The notes beneath the pieces are model-generated. The model saw only the letters and a program-made list of their open reading frames with translations. It was not told the DNA's origin and made no database searches. A DNA stretch of 64,000 bases, taken from NCBI RefSeq assembly GCF_000023025.1, contig NC_012997.1, positions 4,337,125 to 4,401,124 on the forward strand, in the 5' to 3' direction. Origin of the DNA: Teredinibacter turnerae T7901. Lineage in GTDB: Bacteria > Pseudomonadota > Gammaproteobacteria > Pseudomonadales > Cellvibrionaceae. The translations under genes and the position numbers were made by a program. Of this stretch, positions 35,024 to 46,300 are shown in pieces (position 1 is the first letter of the stretch; each line of letters opens with the position of its first letter).

Positions 35024-38002
35024 ATGCATCCTGCAATGGAGACAACCGAACACCTCTGTACATTGGTGGCAAACGCCGGGTTTTCCTCACAAAAGCAAGC
35101 CAGATATCGGCTGTTCTGTGAACGATTTCTGCCGCAATTAAGCGACGAGCTTCGCACCACCCTCACCACCGATGCCGCAACCGCACAGTCTTTCGTAAGC
35201 GCCACGCTAAACAGCGAGTTTTTGCAAGGTCAGTTGGAAAAATTTCCACACTGGTACAACGAGCTCGTGGATACCCCGCTGTCCCGCCAGACATATGAGC
35301 AAGCCTGGGCGCAAAGAGGGCACTCTTTTTCCTGCCTGCAGGACTTCAACAAAGCGTTGCGCCAATTCCGCAACCAATCGATGTGCGGCATTATCTGGCG
35401 AGATTTCAATCGCCATGCAGATACCCTCACCACCACTCAGGAGCTCACCTGGCTGGCGGAGATATGCGTGCAGGCTGCGGTGAATTTCCACTACCCGCTG
35501 TTACGCGAAAAGCACGGCGCGCCCTGCAATCGGGATCACGAGGAACAGCCGCTGTTGGTGCTAGGGATGGGTAAGCTGGGTGCCGGCGAACTGAACTTGT
35601 CCTCCGATATCGATCTGATTTTCGCCTACCCGGAAACCGGTGATACCCATGGCCGGAAACCGGTATCCAACCAGGAATTTTTTATATTTCTCGGCAAAGC
35701 CCTGATTCAAAGCCTCGATACCGTAACCGCAGACGGCTTTGTGTTTCGGGTCGATATGCGCTTGCGCCCGTTTGGCGAAAGCGGCGCACTGGTAAGTCAT
35801 TTCGACGCCCTGGAAAACTATTACCAAACCCAGGGGCGCGAGTGGGAAAGGTACGCCATGATCAAAGCGCGGGTGATTGCCTCCAGCCTGCCGGGCGAAG
35901 CGCGCACCCAACTCGCGATTACCGAGCTGTACCAACTCTTGTCCAGCTTCACTTACCGCAAATATGTAGATTTTTCAGTGGTCGAAGCACTGCGCAAACT
36001 CAAGCAGATGATTTCGCAGGAAGTGGCACGCCGCAAATTGGGCGATGACGTAAAGCTCGGTGCGGGCGGCATTCGCGAAATTGAGTTTATTGCCCAGGCG
36101 TTCCAGTTGATACGCGGCGGGCGTGACATTCAGCTGCAGGACAACCGCCTGCTCACGGTACTGCCACTGCTGGAAGATCTCCGCTGCCTGCCGGAGGGCA
36201 TGGCGACGCAGTTGACAAATGCGTATTGTTTTTTGCGCGACACTGAACACGCAATCCAGGGGTTTCAGGATAAACAAACCCAGAAGCTACCCTCCGACCC
36301 GGATCAGCAACGAGGGATTGCACAACTGATGGGCTACCAGGATTGGCCCGCATTTTACGACGCCCTGAACGCCCACAGAAACACGGTAAAAGCGGAGTTT
36401 GCGGCGGTTATCGCCACCCCGGAAAACAAGCAATCGAACGCGCCCGTGGATGGCCTTTGGGCGGACGTCTGGCACAACGCCCTAAGCGAAGACTCCCTGC
36501 TAAAGGCGCTCACCGACGTGGGCTACGAAGATCCAAAACGCACCTTGAGCGCAATCGCCGAGTTGCGCGAATGTCATCCTGTTGCCGCCCTGCAACCGGT
36601 GGGGCGCGAAAGGCTGGACAATTTCATGCCGCGGTTGCTGGAAACCCTGGGTGAGAGCCCAGCGCCCAGCGCTACGCTAGAGCGCGTGCTACAACTGGTG
36701 CGCGCAGTTGTACGCCGCAGCGCCTACCTGCTGCTGTTAATCGAAAACCCGGACGCACTGCGTCAGTTGATAACGCTTACCCAGGCCAGCCCCTGGATCG
36801 CCGAAGAACTGGCACGTCGCCCGGCCCTGCTCGATGAACTCCTCGATCCACGCAACCTGTACCACTTGCCGCAAAAATCCGAGTTGATCGACGAATTGCG
36901 GCGCACCACCTTGCGCATTCCCACCGATGACCTGGAAGCGCAAATGGATGCGATCCGCTACTTTCGCTCGGCGCATGCACTGCGCGTTGCCGCCTGCGAA
37001 GTTACCGGCGCGCTGCCGCTGATGAAAGTCAGCGATTACCTCACCTGGATCGCAGAAACCCTGCTGGATTTTGTGGTGGCGGCGAGCTGGCGCGAGATGA
37101 CCGAACGCTATGGCTACCCCGACGGCGACGAGCGCGCAACCCCCAATTTTATTGTGGTGGGTTACGGCAAGCTCGGAGGCATCGAACTGGGCCACGGCTC
37201 CGACCTGGATCTGGTGTTTATCCACAACGCCAGCACCACCGGCGAAACCGATGGTGACAAGCGCGGTGCAAAAACCCTAGATAACCAGACGTTTTACATG
37301 CGGCTGGGGCAAAAAATCATCCATTTACTCACCACCCGCATGGCCTCCGGCGCTCTTTATGAAGTCGATATGCGGCTACGGCCTTCCGGTAATTCCGGCA
37401 TGCTGGTGACAACGCTCACCGCGTTTACCAAATACCAGCAAAACGACGCCTGGACCTGGGAACACCAGGCACTGGTTCGCGCCCGCCCGGTGGCCGGTGA
37501 CACAGAACTGGCTGCCGCGTTTATGCGGGTACGCGAGGAACTTTTGTGCAGCGCACGGGACCGAGAAAAACTGCTGGCCGATGTCGTTAATATGCGCGAC
37601 AAAATGCGCAGCCATCTCGGCAGTGACAAGGACGGCGATTACACCCGCGACTTCCATCTGAAGCAGGATCGCGGCGGTATCGTTGATATTGAATTTATGG
37701 TTCAATACGCGGTTCTTGGCTGGGGGCACCAGAACCCGGGATTAACCACTTATACGGATAACATCCGCATCCTGGAATGTCTGGCGCAAACGGGGATTCT
37801 GTCCACTCAAGAGGTGGACGACCTGACCGGCGCTTACAAAGCCTTCCGCTCAATGGGGCACAAGCTTACCCTACAGCAAAAATCCAGCGTAATAGCGGTA
37901 AGCGAGCTCGATGAGGACATACGCATCGCCAGAGACAAAGTGGCCAAGCTCTGGCAAAAATTGATGTCCACGCCGCCTGCTGGACACCGAAACAATGACT
38001 AG
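35024..38002 (+). CDS. glnE: Glutamine synthetase adenylyltransferase/deadenylylase
   Basis: 992 residues, normal for GlnE. Two nucleotidyltransferase domains are visible: the N-terminal deadenylylase (GMGKLGAGELNLSSDIDLIF) and the C-terminal adenylyltransferase (GYGKLGGIELGHGSDLDLVF), each followed by RMRLRP or MRLRPSG metal-site strands. The enzyme switches glutamine synthetase off and on by adding or removing AMP, in response to the PII protein. An inner ATG four codons later is an alternative start. It is followed 48 bases later by ilvE. Confidence 0.97.
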   Translation: MHPAMETTEHLCTLVANAGFSSQKQARYRLFCERFLPQLSDELRTTLTTDAATAQSFVSATLNSEFLQGQLEKFPHWYNELVDTPLSRQTYEQAWAQRGHSFSCLQDFNKALRQFRNQSMCGIIWRDFNRHADTLTTTQELTWLAEICVQAAVNFHYPLLREKHGAPCNRDHEEQPLLVLGMGKLGAGELNLSSDIDLIFAYPETGDTHGRKPVSNQEFFIFLGKALIQSLDTVTADGFVFRVDMRLRPFGESGALVSHFDALENYYQTQGREWERYAMIKARVIASSLPGEARTQLAITELYQLLSSFTYRKYVDFSVVEALRKLKQMISQEVARRKLGDDVKLGAGGIREIEFIAQAFQLIRGGRDIQLQDNRLLTVLPLLEDLRCLPEGMATQLTNAYCFLRDTEHAIQGFQDKQTQKLPSDPDQQRGIAQLMGYQDWPAFYDALNAHRNTVKAEFAAVIATPENKQSNAPVDGLWADVWHNALSEDSLLKALTDVGYEDPKRTLSAIAELRECHPVAALQPVGRERLDNFMPRLLETLGESPAPSATLERVLQLVRAVVRRSAYLLLLIENPDALRQLITLTQASPWIAEELARRPALLDELLDPRNLYHLPQKSELIDELRRTTLRIPTDDLEAQMDAIRYFRSAHALRVAACEVTGALPLMKVSDYLTWIAETLLDFVVAASWREMTERYGYPDGDERATPNFIVVGYGKLGGIELGHGSDLDLVFIHNASTTGETDGDKRGAKTLDNQTFYMRLGQKIIHLLTTRMASGALYEVDMRLRPSGNSGMLVTTLTAFTKYQQNDAWTWEHQALVRARPVAGDTELAAAFMRVREELLCSARDREKLLADVVNMRDKMRSHLGSDKDGDYTRDFHLKQDRGGIVDIEFMVQYAVLGWGHQNPGLTTYTDNIRILECLAQTGILSTQEVDDLTGAYKAFRSMGHKLTLQQKSSVIAVSELDEDIRIARDKVAKLWQKLMSTPPAGHRNND

Positions 38003-38050
38003 AAACCGGCACCGCAAGCCGGGTATTCGCGAAATATTTGGAGCATAGCA

Positions 38051-38980
38051 ATGTCGTTCGCTGACCGCGATGGCGTCATCTGGTTTGATGGCGAATTGGT
38101 TCCCTGGCGCGATGCCAAGGTACATGTACTCACGCACACCTTACACTACGGCATGGGTGTATTCGAAGGTGTCCGCGCTTATCACGCCGGCGAGAACGGC
38201 ACCAGCATTTTCCGTCTGCAGGAGCATACGGACCGGTTATTCCGCTCCGCACATATTATGAATATGAAAATGCCCTGGTCGAAAGACGAGGTCAATGAAG
38301 CTCAGCGTCTGGTGGTCCGGGAAAACAATTTAAACGAAGCCTATTTGCGCCCAATGGCATTTTTGGGTTCCGAGGGCATGGGTTTGCGCGCAGATAACCT
38401 CAAAGTTCATCTGATTGTCGCCGCCTGGGACTGGCCCTCGTATATGTCCCCCGAAGCTAAGGAAATTGGTATTAAGGTACGTGTTTCCAGCTACACCCGG
38501 CACCACGTGAATATTTCCATGTGTAAAGCCAAAGCCAACGGTCACTACATCAATTCGATGCTGGCGCTTAAAGAAGCGCTGGACTGTGGTTGTGAAGAAG
38601 CACTGTTACTGGACGCAGAAGGTTACGTTGCAGAGGGCAGCGGCGAGAACGTATTTATCGTTCGCAACGGCGTGATCTACACACCCGAGCTGACTTCTTG
38701 TCTGGACGGCATTACCCGCAACACCATTTTCCAACTGGCGGATGAGTGCGGCTACAAAATTGTTGAGAAACGTATCAGCCGCGATGAGGTCTATGTGGCC
38801 GATGAGGCGTTCTTTACCGGAACCGCTGCCGAAGTACTGCCAATTCGCGAGCTGGACGGCCGCCAAATTGGACCCGGTCACCGAGGTCCCATTACCGAGA
38901 AGCTGCAAAGCCTGTATTTTGCCGCTGTGCGCGGCGAGCTGCCACAACACCGCGAGTGGCTGGCACCGGTTAGCAACTGA
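38051..38980 (+). CDS. ilvE: Branched-chain amino acid aminotransferase
   Basis: 309 residues of the class IV PLP aminotransferase fold. Family sequence includes LHYGMGVFEGVRAY, the likely PLP-binding lysine K161 in MCKAKANGHYINS, EALLLDAEGYVAEGSGENVF and VYVADEAFFTGTAAEV. It catalyses the last step of leucine, isoleucine and valine synthesis in the cytoplasm using glutamate. The length matches E. coli IlvE. Spacing of 48 bases from glnE and 68 from msbA leaves it possible that these are co-transcribed. Confidence 0.96.
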   Translation: MSFADRDGVIWFDGELVPWRDAKVHVLTHTLHYGMGVFEGVRAYHAGENGTSIFRLQEHTDRLFRSAHIMNMKMPWSKDEVNEAQRLVVRENNLNEAYLRPMAFLGSEGMGLRADNLKVHLIVAAWDWPSYMSPEAKEIGIKVRVSSYTRHHVNISMCKAKANGHYINSMLALKEALDCGCEEALLLDAEGYVAEGSGENVFIVRNGVIYTPELTSCLDGITRNTIFQLADECGYKIVEKRISRDEVYVADEAFFTGTAAEVLPIRELDGRQIGPGHRGPITEKLQSLYFAAVRGELPQHREWLAPVSN

Positions 38981-39048
38981 TTTCTTTCCCCTGAGACTGT
39001 CCGCCACCAGCAGCGGACAGCTCCTCCCTCACGAGAAGCACACCTTTA

Positions 39049-40818
39049 ATGAGCACTCTCCCCGACGCCCACAACACCCAGTTGTACCGACGTCTACTTC
39101 GATTCGCGTACCGCTATCGCAATTATTTTATTATCAGTCTAATCGGCTTTGCAGTGTTCGCAGGAATGGAAGCCTCCATGGCGATGACTGCAGAATTCTT
39201 TCTCGACCGGCTGGAAAAGCGCGAAACCGAGTCGTTTAAATTTATTCCCCGGGAGATCACGAACTCGCTTTACTTTGTACCCTGCGCCATTATCTTTCTC
39301 GCGGTAATACGCGGCATAGGCGCCTATCTGGGTAACTTTTATATGAGCCGGGTGGGGCTCGGCGTGGTTAACGACCTGCGCAAGCAAGTGTTCTCTCACA
39401 TGCTGAATTTGCCGCAGAAATTTTACGACGACAAAAATTCCGGTGAGCTGGTTTCACTGATTATCTATAACATCGAGCAGGTAACAGGCTCGGTGACGCG
39501 CGCGGTAAAAAGTTTGTTCCAAGACGGCATGCAGGTAATCGCTTATCTCGCAGTGCTGTTGTATTTCAACTGGAAACTCACACTGGTATTTATTGCGGTT
39601 ATCCCCCTGCTGGCGGGGCTGATCTATTTGGCCAGCCGCTACTTCAGACGGGTAAGCCGAAAGATCCAGCACGCCGTCGGCCGCGTAACCCATATCGCTA
39701 CAGAAACATTCCAGGGTATAAAGCTGGTGAAAAGCTACAACGGCGAAAACTATGAAAATCGCCGTTTTCACCAAGCCTCGGATGAAAATCTCCACTTCGG
39801 AACCAAGTTCGAGCGCGTTAACGCCGCGCAGACGCCAGTGCTGCATATTGTTATTGCCTTTGCCCTGGCGACCCTGTTCCTTCTCGTGTTAATTTTTTGG
39901 GACGATACCGCCTCCCGCGCGGTTGTATTTGCCTCGGTAGCCGGCATGATCGCCAAGCCGTTCCGCAACCTGAGTTCAATCAATTCTATTATTCAGCGCG
40001 GGCTGGCTGCCGCAGAAACGATTTTTTCAACCCTAGACCTGCCATCCGCGACCGACACCGGCAGCAAACAACTGGGCGCGGTTAAAGGCGAGATCGCATT
40101 TAACCAGGTGAACTTCAGCTACCAGCCGGAACAACCGGCGTTGCGCAGTCTTTCACTGAAAATTGAACCCGGGCAGACCGTGGCTCTAGTGGGCGCATCC
40201 GGCAGTGGTAAAACCACCATTGCCAGCTTGTTGCTGCGCTTCTATGACCCGCAGCAAGGCTCGATCACCATCGACGGACAAGATATCAACTCTGTGAGTT
40301 TGAAAAATCTGCGCGACAATATCGCCCTCGTCAACCAGCAAACCATTTTGTTTAACGACAGTGTACTGGCCAATATCGCCTATGGGTGTGACAAATCCGA
40401 GATCGACCTTGCCGCCGCAGAAACCGCTGCGCGCAATGCCTACGCCGAACATTTTATTCGCGACCTGGACAAAGGTATCTACACCGACGTGGGTGAGGCA
40501 GGTGACCGCCTGTCCGGCGGCCAGCGACAGCGCATCGCGATCGCCCGAGCGCTCTATAAGAATGCGCCGATACTGATTTTGGATGAAGCCACATCTGCGC
40601 TGGATAATGAATCAGAAAAACAAATTCAGCTGGCATTGGAAAATTTGAAGGAAGGCCGTACCACACTGGTAATTGCCCACCGCTTAAGCACTATTGAAAA
40701 TGCGGATAAAATCGTTGTGCTCGACAAAGGTGAAGTGGTCGAAATAGGTGACCACAAAACATTGCTCGCGCAACAGGGGCATTATGCCAAGCTCCATCAG
40801 AGCCAACACCAGGCATGA
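39049..40818 (+). CDS. msbA: Lipid A export ABC transporter MsbA
   Basis: 589 residues: an N-terminal six-span membrane domain (about 20-320) fused to an ATPase. Walker A is GASGSGKTT, the signature LSGGQRQR and Walker B ILILDEATSALD. As a homodimer it flips lipid A-core across the inner membrane. The stop overlaps the waaA start by 4 bases (ATGA), and pairing with Kdo transferase supports the MsbA assignment over a general multidrug exporter. Confidence 0.93.
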   Translation: MSTLPDAHNTQLYRRLLRFAYRYRNYFIISLIGFAVFAGMEASMAMTAEFFLDRLEKRETESFKFIPREITNSLYFVPCAIIFLAVIRGIGAYLGNFYMSRVGLGVVNDLRKQVFSHMLNLPQKFYDDKNSGELVSLIIYNIEQVTGSVTRAVKSLFQDGMQVIAYLAVLLYFNWKLTLVFIAVIPLLAGLIYLASRYFRRVSRKIQHAVGRVTHIATETFQGIKLVKSYNGENYENRRFHQASDENLHFGTKFERVNAAQTPVLHIVIAFALATLFLLVLIFWDDTASRAVVFASVAGMIAKPFRNLSSINSIIQRGLAAAETIFSTLDLPSATDTGSKQLGAVKGEIAFNQVNFSYQPEQPALRSLSLKIEPGQTVALVGASGSGKTTIASLLLRFYDPQQGSITIDGQDINSVSLKNLRDNIALVNQQTILFNDSVLANIAYGCDKSEIDLAAAETAARNAYAEHFIRDLDKGIYTDVGEAGDRLSGGQRQRIAIARALYKNAPILILDEATSALDNESEKQIQLALENLKEGRTTLVIAHRLSTIENADKIVVLDKGEVVEIGDHKTLLAQQGHYAKLHQSQHQA

Positions 40819-42086
40819 TACGGCAAGTCTACAGCGCCGTATTTTGCGCGGCTGTACCGGCGATACTTGCTCGCCTCTGGTGGCGCGGTCGCACACTCCC
40901 CGCCTACCGTGAACGTTGGGGTGAGCGCTTTGCTCAATTCCCTGCAATAAAATTCGACCGGCCGGTTATCTGGGTTCACACCGTCTCGGTGGGCGAATTT
41001 ATTGCCGCCAAACCGATGATTGATCAACTGCTTGCACGCAACACCCACGAATTGGTCGTTACCACCATGACCCCCACTGGGTCAGAACGGGTACAAGCCA
41101 GCTACGGCGATCGGGTTTTCCACGTCTACGCGCCCTACGATATTCCAGCCCTGACCGATCGCTTCCTGGCCAAAACCTCGCCTGCACTGGCGATATTTCT
41201 GGAAACAGAATTGTGGCCGAACCTGCTAAACAGCTGCTTTAAAGCGGGCGTACCCAGCGTGCTCGCCAACGCCCGCCTCTCCGAAAAGTCCGCCCGTGGT
41301 TACCGTAAAACCGGAGCGCTCGCGCGCACGATGCTCAACCAACTCACGCTCGCGGTTATCCAAAACGCAACGGATGCTGAACGTTTTAAAGCTCTGGGGT
41401 TGGCCCCGGAAAAAGCCGTGGTCAGCGGTAGCATCAAGTTTGATATCACTGTTGACCATGCACTGCGCGAGCGCGCTGCAACGTTAAAGCGGCAACTCAG
41501 CGCCAGTGGCGCCTGCAAAATCTGGATTGCAGCGTCGACCCACAAGGGCGAAGATGAGCAAATACTGGACGCCTTTCAGATGTTGCGCGAAAAGCTTCCA
41601 GATCATCGGCTCATTCTTGTGCCGCGCCACCCGGAGCGATTTCAAGACGTGTATGAACTGTGCTGCTCACGCGGCTACCGCACTTTGCGCCGCAGCGCCT
41701 GTAGCGACCAGGCGGAGGTAGGTGACTTCGATATTTTCCTCGGCGACACCATGGGCGAACTTATGCTGTTGTTCGGCTGTGCGAATGCAGCTTTCGTCGG
41801 CGGCAGCTTTGTCGCCAACGGTGGCCACAATACCATCGAGCCCGCTGCGTGGGGGCTACCTATCGTCAGTGGCCCGAGCCAGTTTAACTTCGCCGCAGTG
41901 AGTAAGCTTCTGGCCGATGCCGGCGCTTTACAAACGGCGACCAACGCAAGCGAGCTCAGTGCGGCTTTGTTTGGTTTACTAACCACTGCAGACGGTGCAG
42001 AACGGGGCCGGTCGGCTCAGGCCGTCGCGCAGGAAAATCAGGGTGCGCTGGCGTGCTTGCTTCACAAAATCGAACAATTTTTATAG
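40815..42086 (+). CDS. waaA: 3-deoxy-D-manno-octulosonic acid transferase
   Basis: 423-residue glycosyltransferase (WaaA/KdtA) that adds Kdo to the lipid A precursor from CMP-Kdo. It has an N-terminal membrane-associating part and the N-terminal family motif WVHTVSVGEFIAAKPMID. Later come ETELWPNLLNSC and the C-terminal FVGGSFVANGGHNTIEPAAW. The length fits E. coli WaaA (425). It overlaps msbA by 4 bases and is the last gene of that pair. Confidence 0.96.
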   Translation: MIRQVYSAVFCAAVPAILARLWWRGRTLPAYRERWGERFAQFPAIKFDRPVIWVHTVSVGEFIAAKPMIDQLLARNTHELVVTTMTPTGSERVQASYGDRVFHVYAPYDIPALTDRFLAKTSPALAIFLETELWPNLLNSCFKAGVPSVLANARLSEKSARGYRKTGALARTMLNQLTLAVIQNATDAERFKALGLAPEKAVVSGSIKFDITVDHALRERAATLKRQLSASGACKIWIAASTHKGEDEQILDAFQMLREKLPDHRLILVPRHPERFQDVYELCCSRGYRTLRRSACSDQAEVGDFDIFLGDTMGELMLLFGCANAAFVGGSFVANGGHNTIEPAAWGLPIVSGPSQFNFAAVSKLLADAGALQTATNASELSAALFGLLTTADGAERGRSAQAVAQENQGALACLLHKIEQFL

Positions 42087-42165
42087 TTTTTCAGTCACTT
42101 TACCTTGCCCATTCGCAGGTAAACTAGCCTCATTTTTCAAGTCCACACTTCACTAAGGGAGTAAT

Positions 42166-43368
42166 GTGATGCCACTCCGCGTCCCCCGTGCGGTTCTGCC
42201 GTTTGTCGTCCTCATCGCCGCTATCGCGCTGTTCGCAGTGTTTATGGCGTTTAAAAAAGCACCGGAAAAGAAAGAAGACAAACAAGAAGCTCCTTTCGTC
42301 TCAGTCGAGCGCATCGAATTACACCCGATGACACTGACCGTAACTTCCCAGGGGCTGGTTAAAGCCAAGTATGAAACCGACCTGCTGGCTCAGGTGAGCG
42401 GTGAAATCGTCAAAGTTGCACCGGGTTTTGTCCGTGGCGGACTGGTTAAAAAAGGCGACTTACTGGCCCAGATCGACCCGTTTAATTACGAGGTAAAGTT
42501 ACAGCAGGCGCGGGCCAACCTGGCCAGTGCACGCGCGAGTTTTATACTTGAGCGAGCCCAGGGTAAAGTCGCTGAAGCCGAGTGGGAAAAAATTACGTCG
42601 GCGGAACCCTCTGACCTGGGTTTGCGCAAACCTCAGCAAGAGCAGGCGCTGGCTGCAGTGAAAGCCGCCGAAGCTGGCGTGAAGCAGGCCAGTAAAGACT
42701 TAGAGCGCACTAAAATCATTGCTCCGTTCGACGCACTTATTGCAGGGCGCAGCGTCAGCCCCGGAACCTTTGTGAATATCGGCACGTCTATCGGCCGCGT
42801 CATGGATGTGAGCAAAGCTGAAGTTCGCCTCCCGGTGCCCAGTAATGAATTGGAATTTCTGGAGGGTGACGGCTTACAGGCACCTGTTGAACTGTCCGCA
42901 ACGCTCGGCAATCAGGCATATCGCTGGAACGCCACCATCGCTCGGGACGAGGGCGTTGTAGACGATAACAGCCGCATGTTTTACCTGGTCGCCGAGATTA
43001 GCGACCCCTACAACCTACATTCAAACTCCAAGCAAAAACGCCTTCCGTTCGGGACCTACGTCACCGCCGAAATTACCGGCCGCCAATTAGCCTCGGCGGC
43101 GGAAGTACCACGTTCGCTGTTGCGAGACGACAAAATTGCGCTATTTAGCAATGACAAGCTGACGTACACCACCGTTGAAGTTGTGCGCCACCAGGGGAAA
43201 AGCAGCATCGTGACCGCCGGCCTTAATAATGGCGACATGATGATCACCTCTTCCCTCCAGTACCCAATCGAAGGCATGAGCCTCGCCCTGGAAAAAGACG
43301 CAGCTGCAGAGTATCAGCCACTTACCACCGCAGAGCCTTCTCCGGTAACTGACGACAAGGAGAGCTGA
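42166..43368 (+). CDS. RND efflux periplasmic adaptor (MFP) protein
   Basis: 400 residues. One N-terminal membrane anchor (about 9-26, VLPFVVLIAAIALFAVFMAF), no lipobox. Then the membrane-fusion layout: a lipoyl-like half (TDLLAQVSGEIVKVAPGFVR), a coiled-coil hairpin (about 110-180), the second lipoyl half (TKIIAPFDALIAGRSVSPGT) and beta-barrel and membrane-proximal domains. It links the inner-membrane pump encoded 2 bases downstream to an outer-membrane channel; no TolC-type gene is nearby. Its composition is ordinary for the window. Confidence 0.93.
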   Translation: MMPLRVPRAVLPFVVLIAAIALFAVFMAFKKAPEKKEDKQEAPFVSVERIELHPMTLTVTSQGLVKAKYETDLLAQVSGEIVKVAPGFVRGGLVKKGDLLAQIDPFNYEVKLQQARANLASARASFILERAQGKVAEAEWEKITSAEPSDLGLRKPQQEQALAAVKAAEAGVKQASKDLERTKIIAPFDALIAGRSVSPGTFVNIGTSIGRVMDVSKAEVRLPVPSNELEFLEGDGLQAPVELSATLGNQAYRWNATIARDEGVVDDNSRMFYLVAEISDPYNLHSNSKQKRLPFGTYVTAEITGRQLASAAEVPRSLLRDDKIALFSNDKLTYTTVEVVRHQGKSSIVTAGLNNGDMMITSSLQYPIEGMSLALEKDAAAEYQPLTTAEPSPVTDDKES

Positions 43369-43370
43369 GT

Positions 43371-46300
43371 ATGTCTGCAGCCCCAACTGAAGCGCATTTA
43401 AACGCGAACAAAGGCATTATCGCGTGGTTTGCACGCAACCCGGTTGCCGCTAACTTGTTGATGGTCGCGATCATCATAGGCGGACTTCATGCGGCTCTTA
43501 ATATTCGTAAACAGATGTTTCCCCAAGCGGAGAGCACGACTATACGAGTAACCGCAGTTTACAGAGGAGCATCCCCACAAGAAGTAGAGGAAACAATCAC
43601 AACCAAGCTTGAGGACAGTTTCCAGAGTATCGAAGGGTTGGAGCGAATTATCACCCGCTCCAATCGAGGCTCTGCGAGTGCAACGCTAAAAGTACTCGAT
43701 GGCTACGACCCACAGAATGTTCTCGACGACGTGAAAAGTGCGGTCGACGCGATTTCCAGCTTCCCTTCGGGCATGGAGCCCCCACGCGTTGTATATGACA
43801 AATATCGACAAGAGGTCATGTGGGTAAGTATTGCTGGAGACGTTGGGTTTGATCAATTAAAGCGGATCGGAGAAACCATCCAGGATGAAATTCGAGCGCT
43901 TCCAGATGTCAATATGACCGAATTTTACAGCGGCGCCAGTTACGAAATTGCCATTGAAGTTGATCAGGACAAATTGCGTGAATACAACCTGAGCTTCACT
44001 GATATTGCCACCGCTGTCCGTAATTTTTCGACAAACCGGTCCGCGGGAGAAATACGTGCTGACTCAGGAAATATTTCTGTTCGCGTCGAAGAGCAGGCAT
44101 ATATTGGTGCCGAATTCGAGAATGTCCCTTTGCGGATTCTTCCTGATGGAACCTACCTACGCGTAGGCGACGTCGCCACCGTCAGCGACGGATTCGAAGA
44201 AGGGATCAATTATTCAAAAATGAATGGCATGAACGCACTTACCATTTTTATCGGTGCCTCATCAGACCAAAGTATCACTGACGTCGCCAGCAGCGTTAGA
44301 ACGTATTTGGCTGAACGCCAAAAAACATTGCCTTCAGGCATTCAACTCAAAACTTGGGTTGATCTAACGTACTACCTGAATGGACGCTTGAACATGATGC
44401 TGGAAAATATGTTCTGGGGCGGACTTCTGGTATTTGCGATTCTCGCTTTATTTTTGCGAATGAAACTCGCCTTTTGGGTAATGTTGGGCTTACCGGTCAG
44501 CTTTTTAGGTGCGCTGGCGTTTCTGCCATTCAGTTGGATCAACGTCACAGTTAACGTAGCCAGCTTATTTGCCTTCATTATGGTACTGGGTGTGGTTGTT
44601 GATGACGCCATTATTATTGGAGAAAGCATCTCAACAGAAACCCAAGAGAAAGGACAAACGCTTGACAATGTTATTCGAGGTGCACAGCGTGTCGCCGTTC
44701 CCGCGACATTTGGCGTCCTGACCACAATGGCAGCTTTTGCGCCGATGGTTCTCGAATCAGGGCCACAATCCGCATTTCCACATTCCATCGGATACGTTGT
44801 AGTTTTATGTTTGTTATTCTCGCTTATAGAATCCAAACTTATCCTCCCCGCGCATCTTGCGGGAATGAAACCTGAAAAAACCGGCTCTCAAAACCCACTA
44901 ACCCGTTTTCGCACCAGTGTAGACGACGGTTTGAGTAGGTTTATCAACGGCGGTTATCTCCCATTCCTGCAGAACGCCATTTACCATCGATATACAGTGC
45001 TGATGGTTTTTATCAGCGCAATCATACTTACCGTCGCCATGTTTGCTTCGGGACTAGTACGCGTAATCCCATTTCCAAAAATACCTCACGATTTTTCGAC
45101 AATTCAACTCGAAATGGACCCGAACGCGCCGGATAGCGCGCTGCTAAAAGCAATAACTCAGTTCGAGGCCATGATTAAGTCAGTCGATGACGAAATTGAG
45201 GCGGAGTTCGGGAAGAGAATGGTTGACGCAATTCACTCGTCAAATGAAGGGCGCTCGAATGCATCAGTTCAAGCGAAACTGGTAGACCCGGATGACCGCC
45301 CTTTCGATACTTTTGAGCTATCAAGACGATGGCGGGAAAAAATGCCGGAAATTCCGGATGCAAAAAATATAACGATCCAAGATAACGTTTTCGGTGGTGG
45401 CTCGAACGATGGCGACCTGAGCTTTCGCTTGAAAAGCAGAAATATCGACGAGCTTAGAGCTGCAGCTAACGCAGTAAAAGCGCATCTGAAAACGGTGAAA
45501 GGTGTTTCGGATATTAACGATAGCGAACAATCGGCAGCGCGAGAAATTCGTTTCAAATTGAAACCCGTAGCCTACAGCTTGGGGTTAACAACCAACGAAG
45601 TAGCCGCGCAAGCAAGCTACGGCCTCTACGGTATAGAAGCGCAACGCATCATGCGAGACCGTCAGGAAATTCGGGTAATGGTGCGCTATCCAAAAGCAGA
45701 TAGGGACTCACTCTCTTCGATCAACGATGTGATGATTCGCACGGCGGGAGGCACCGACGTTCCATTGTCAGAGGTCGCGGATATCGAGTATGCGGATGGG
45801 GTAAATCAAATCTACCGAGAGGATGGAAATAGAGCGATAACAGTCTGGGCAAGTGTGGATTTTAAACAGGCGGCGAGCCTGAAAATTGCCGACGAGATGA
45901 AACAGGAAGTTTTTCCCGAGATTAAGCGTAAATATTCATCGGTGTTTATTGAAGAGTCTGGCAAGCTAAAAGATGATCGCGACGGTATGGTTTCGCGGTT
46001 GGTAAGTATTTTGGTAATCCTGCTGCCAATCTATGTTTTGCTTGCATTACCACTCAGGTCCTACCTCCAGCCATTAATGATTATGTCAGTGATTCCATTT
46101 GGGATTATTGGTGCCATCTGGGGGCACATCATTGTTGGCTTAGATTTAAGCCAAATGTCCCTCTTCGGTATGTTCGCGGTAGTGGGCGTGGTTGTTAACG
46201 ACTCGCTGGTGATGGTGGACTATGTCAATCGTGCACGTGAGCGTGGGGAAACTTTACTTGATGCGGTACTGCATGCAGGGCAAAAACGCTTCAGAGCGAT

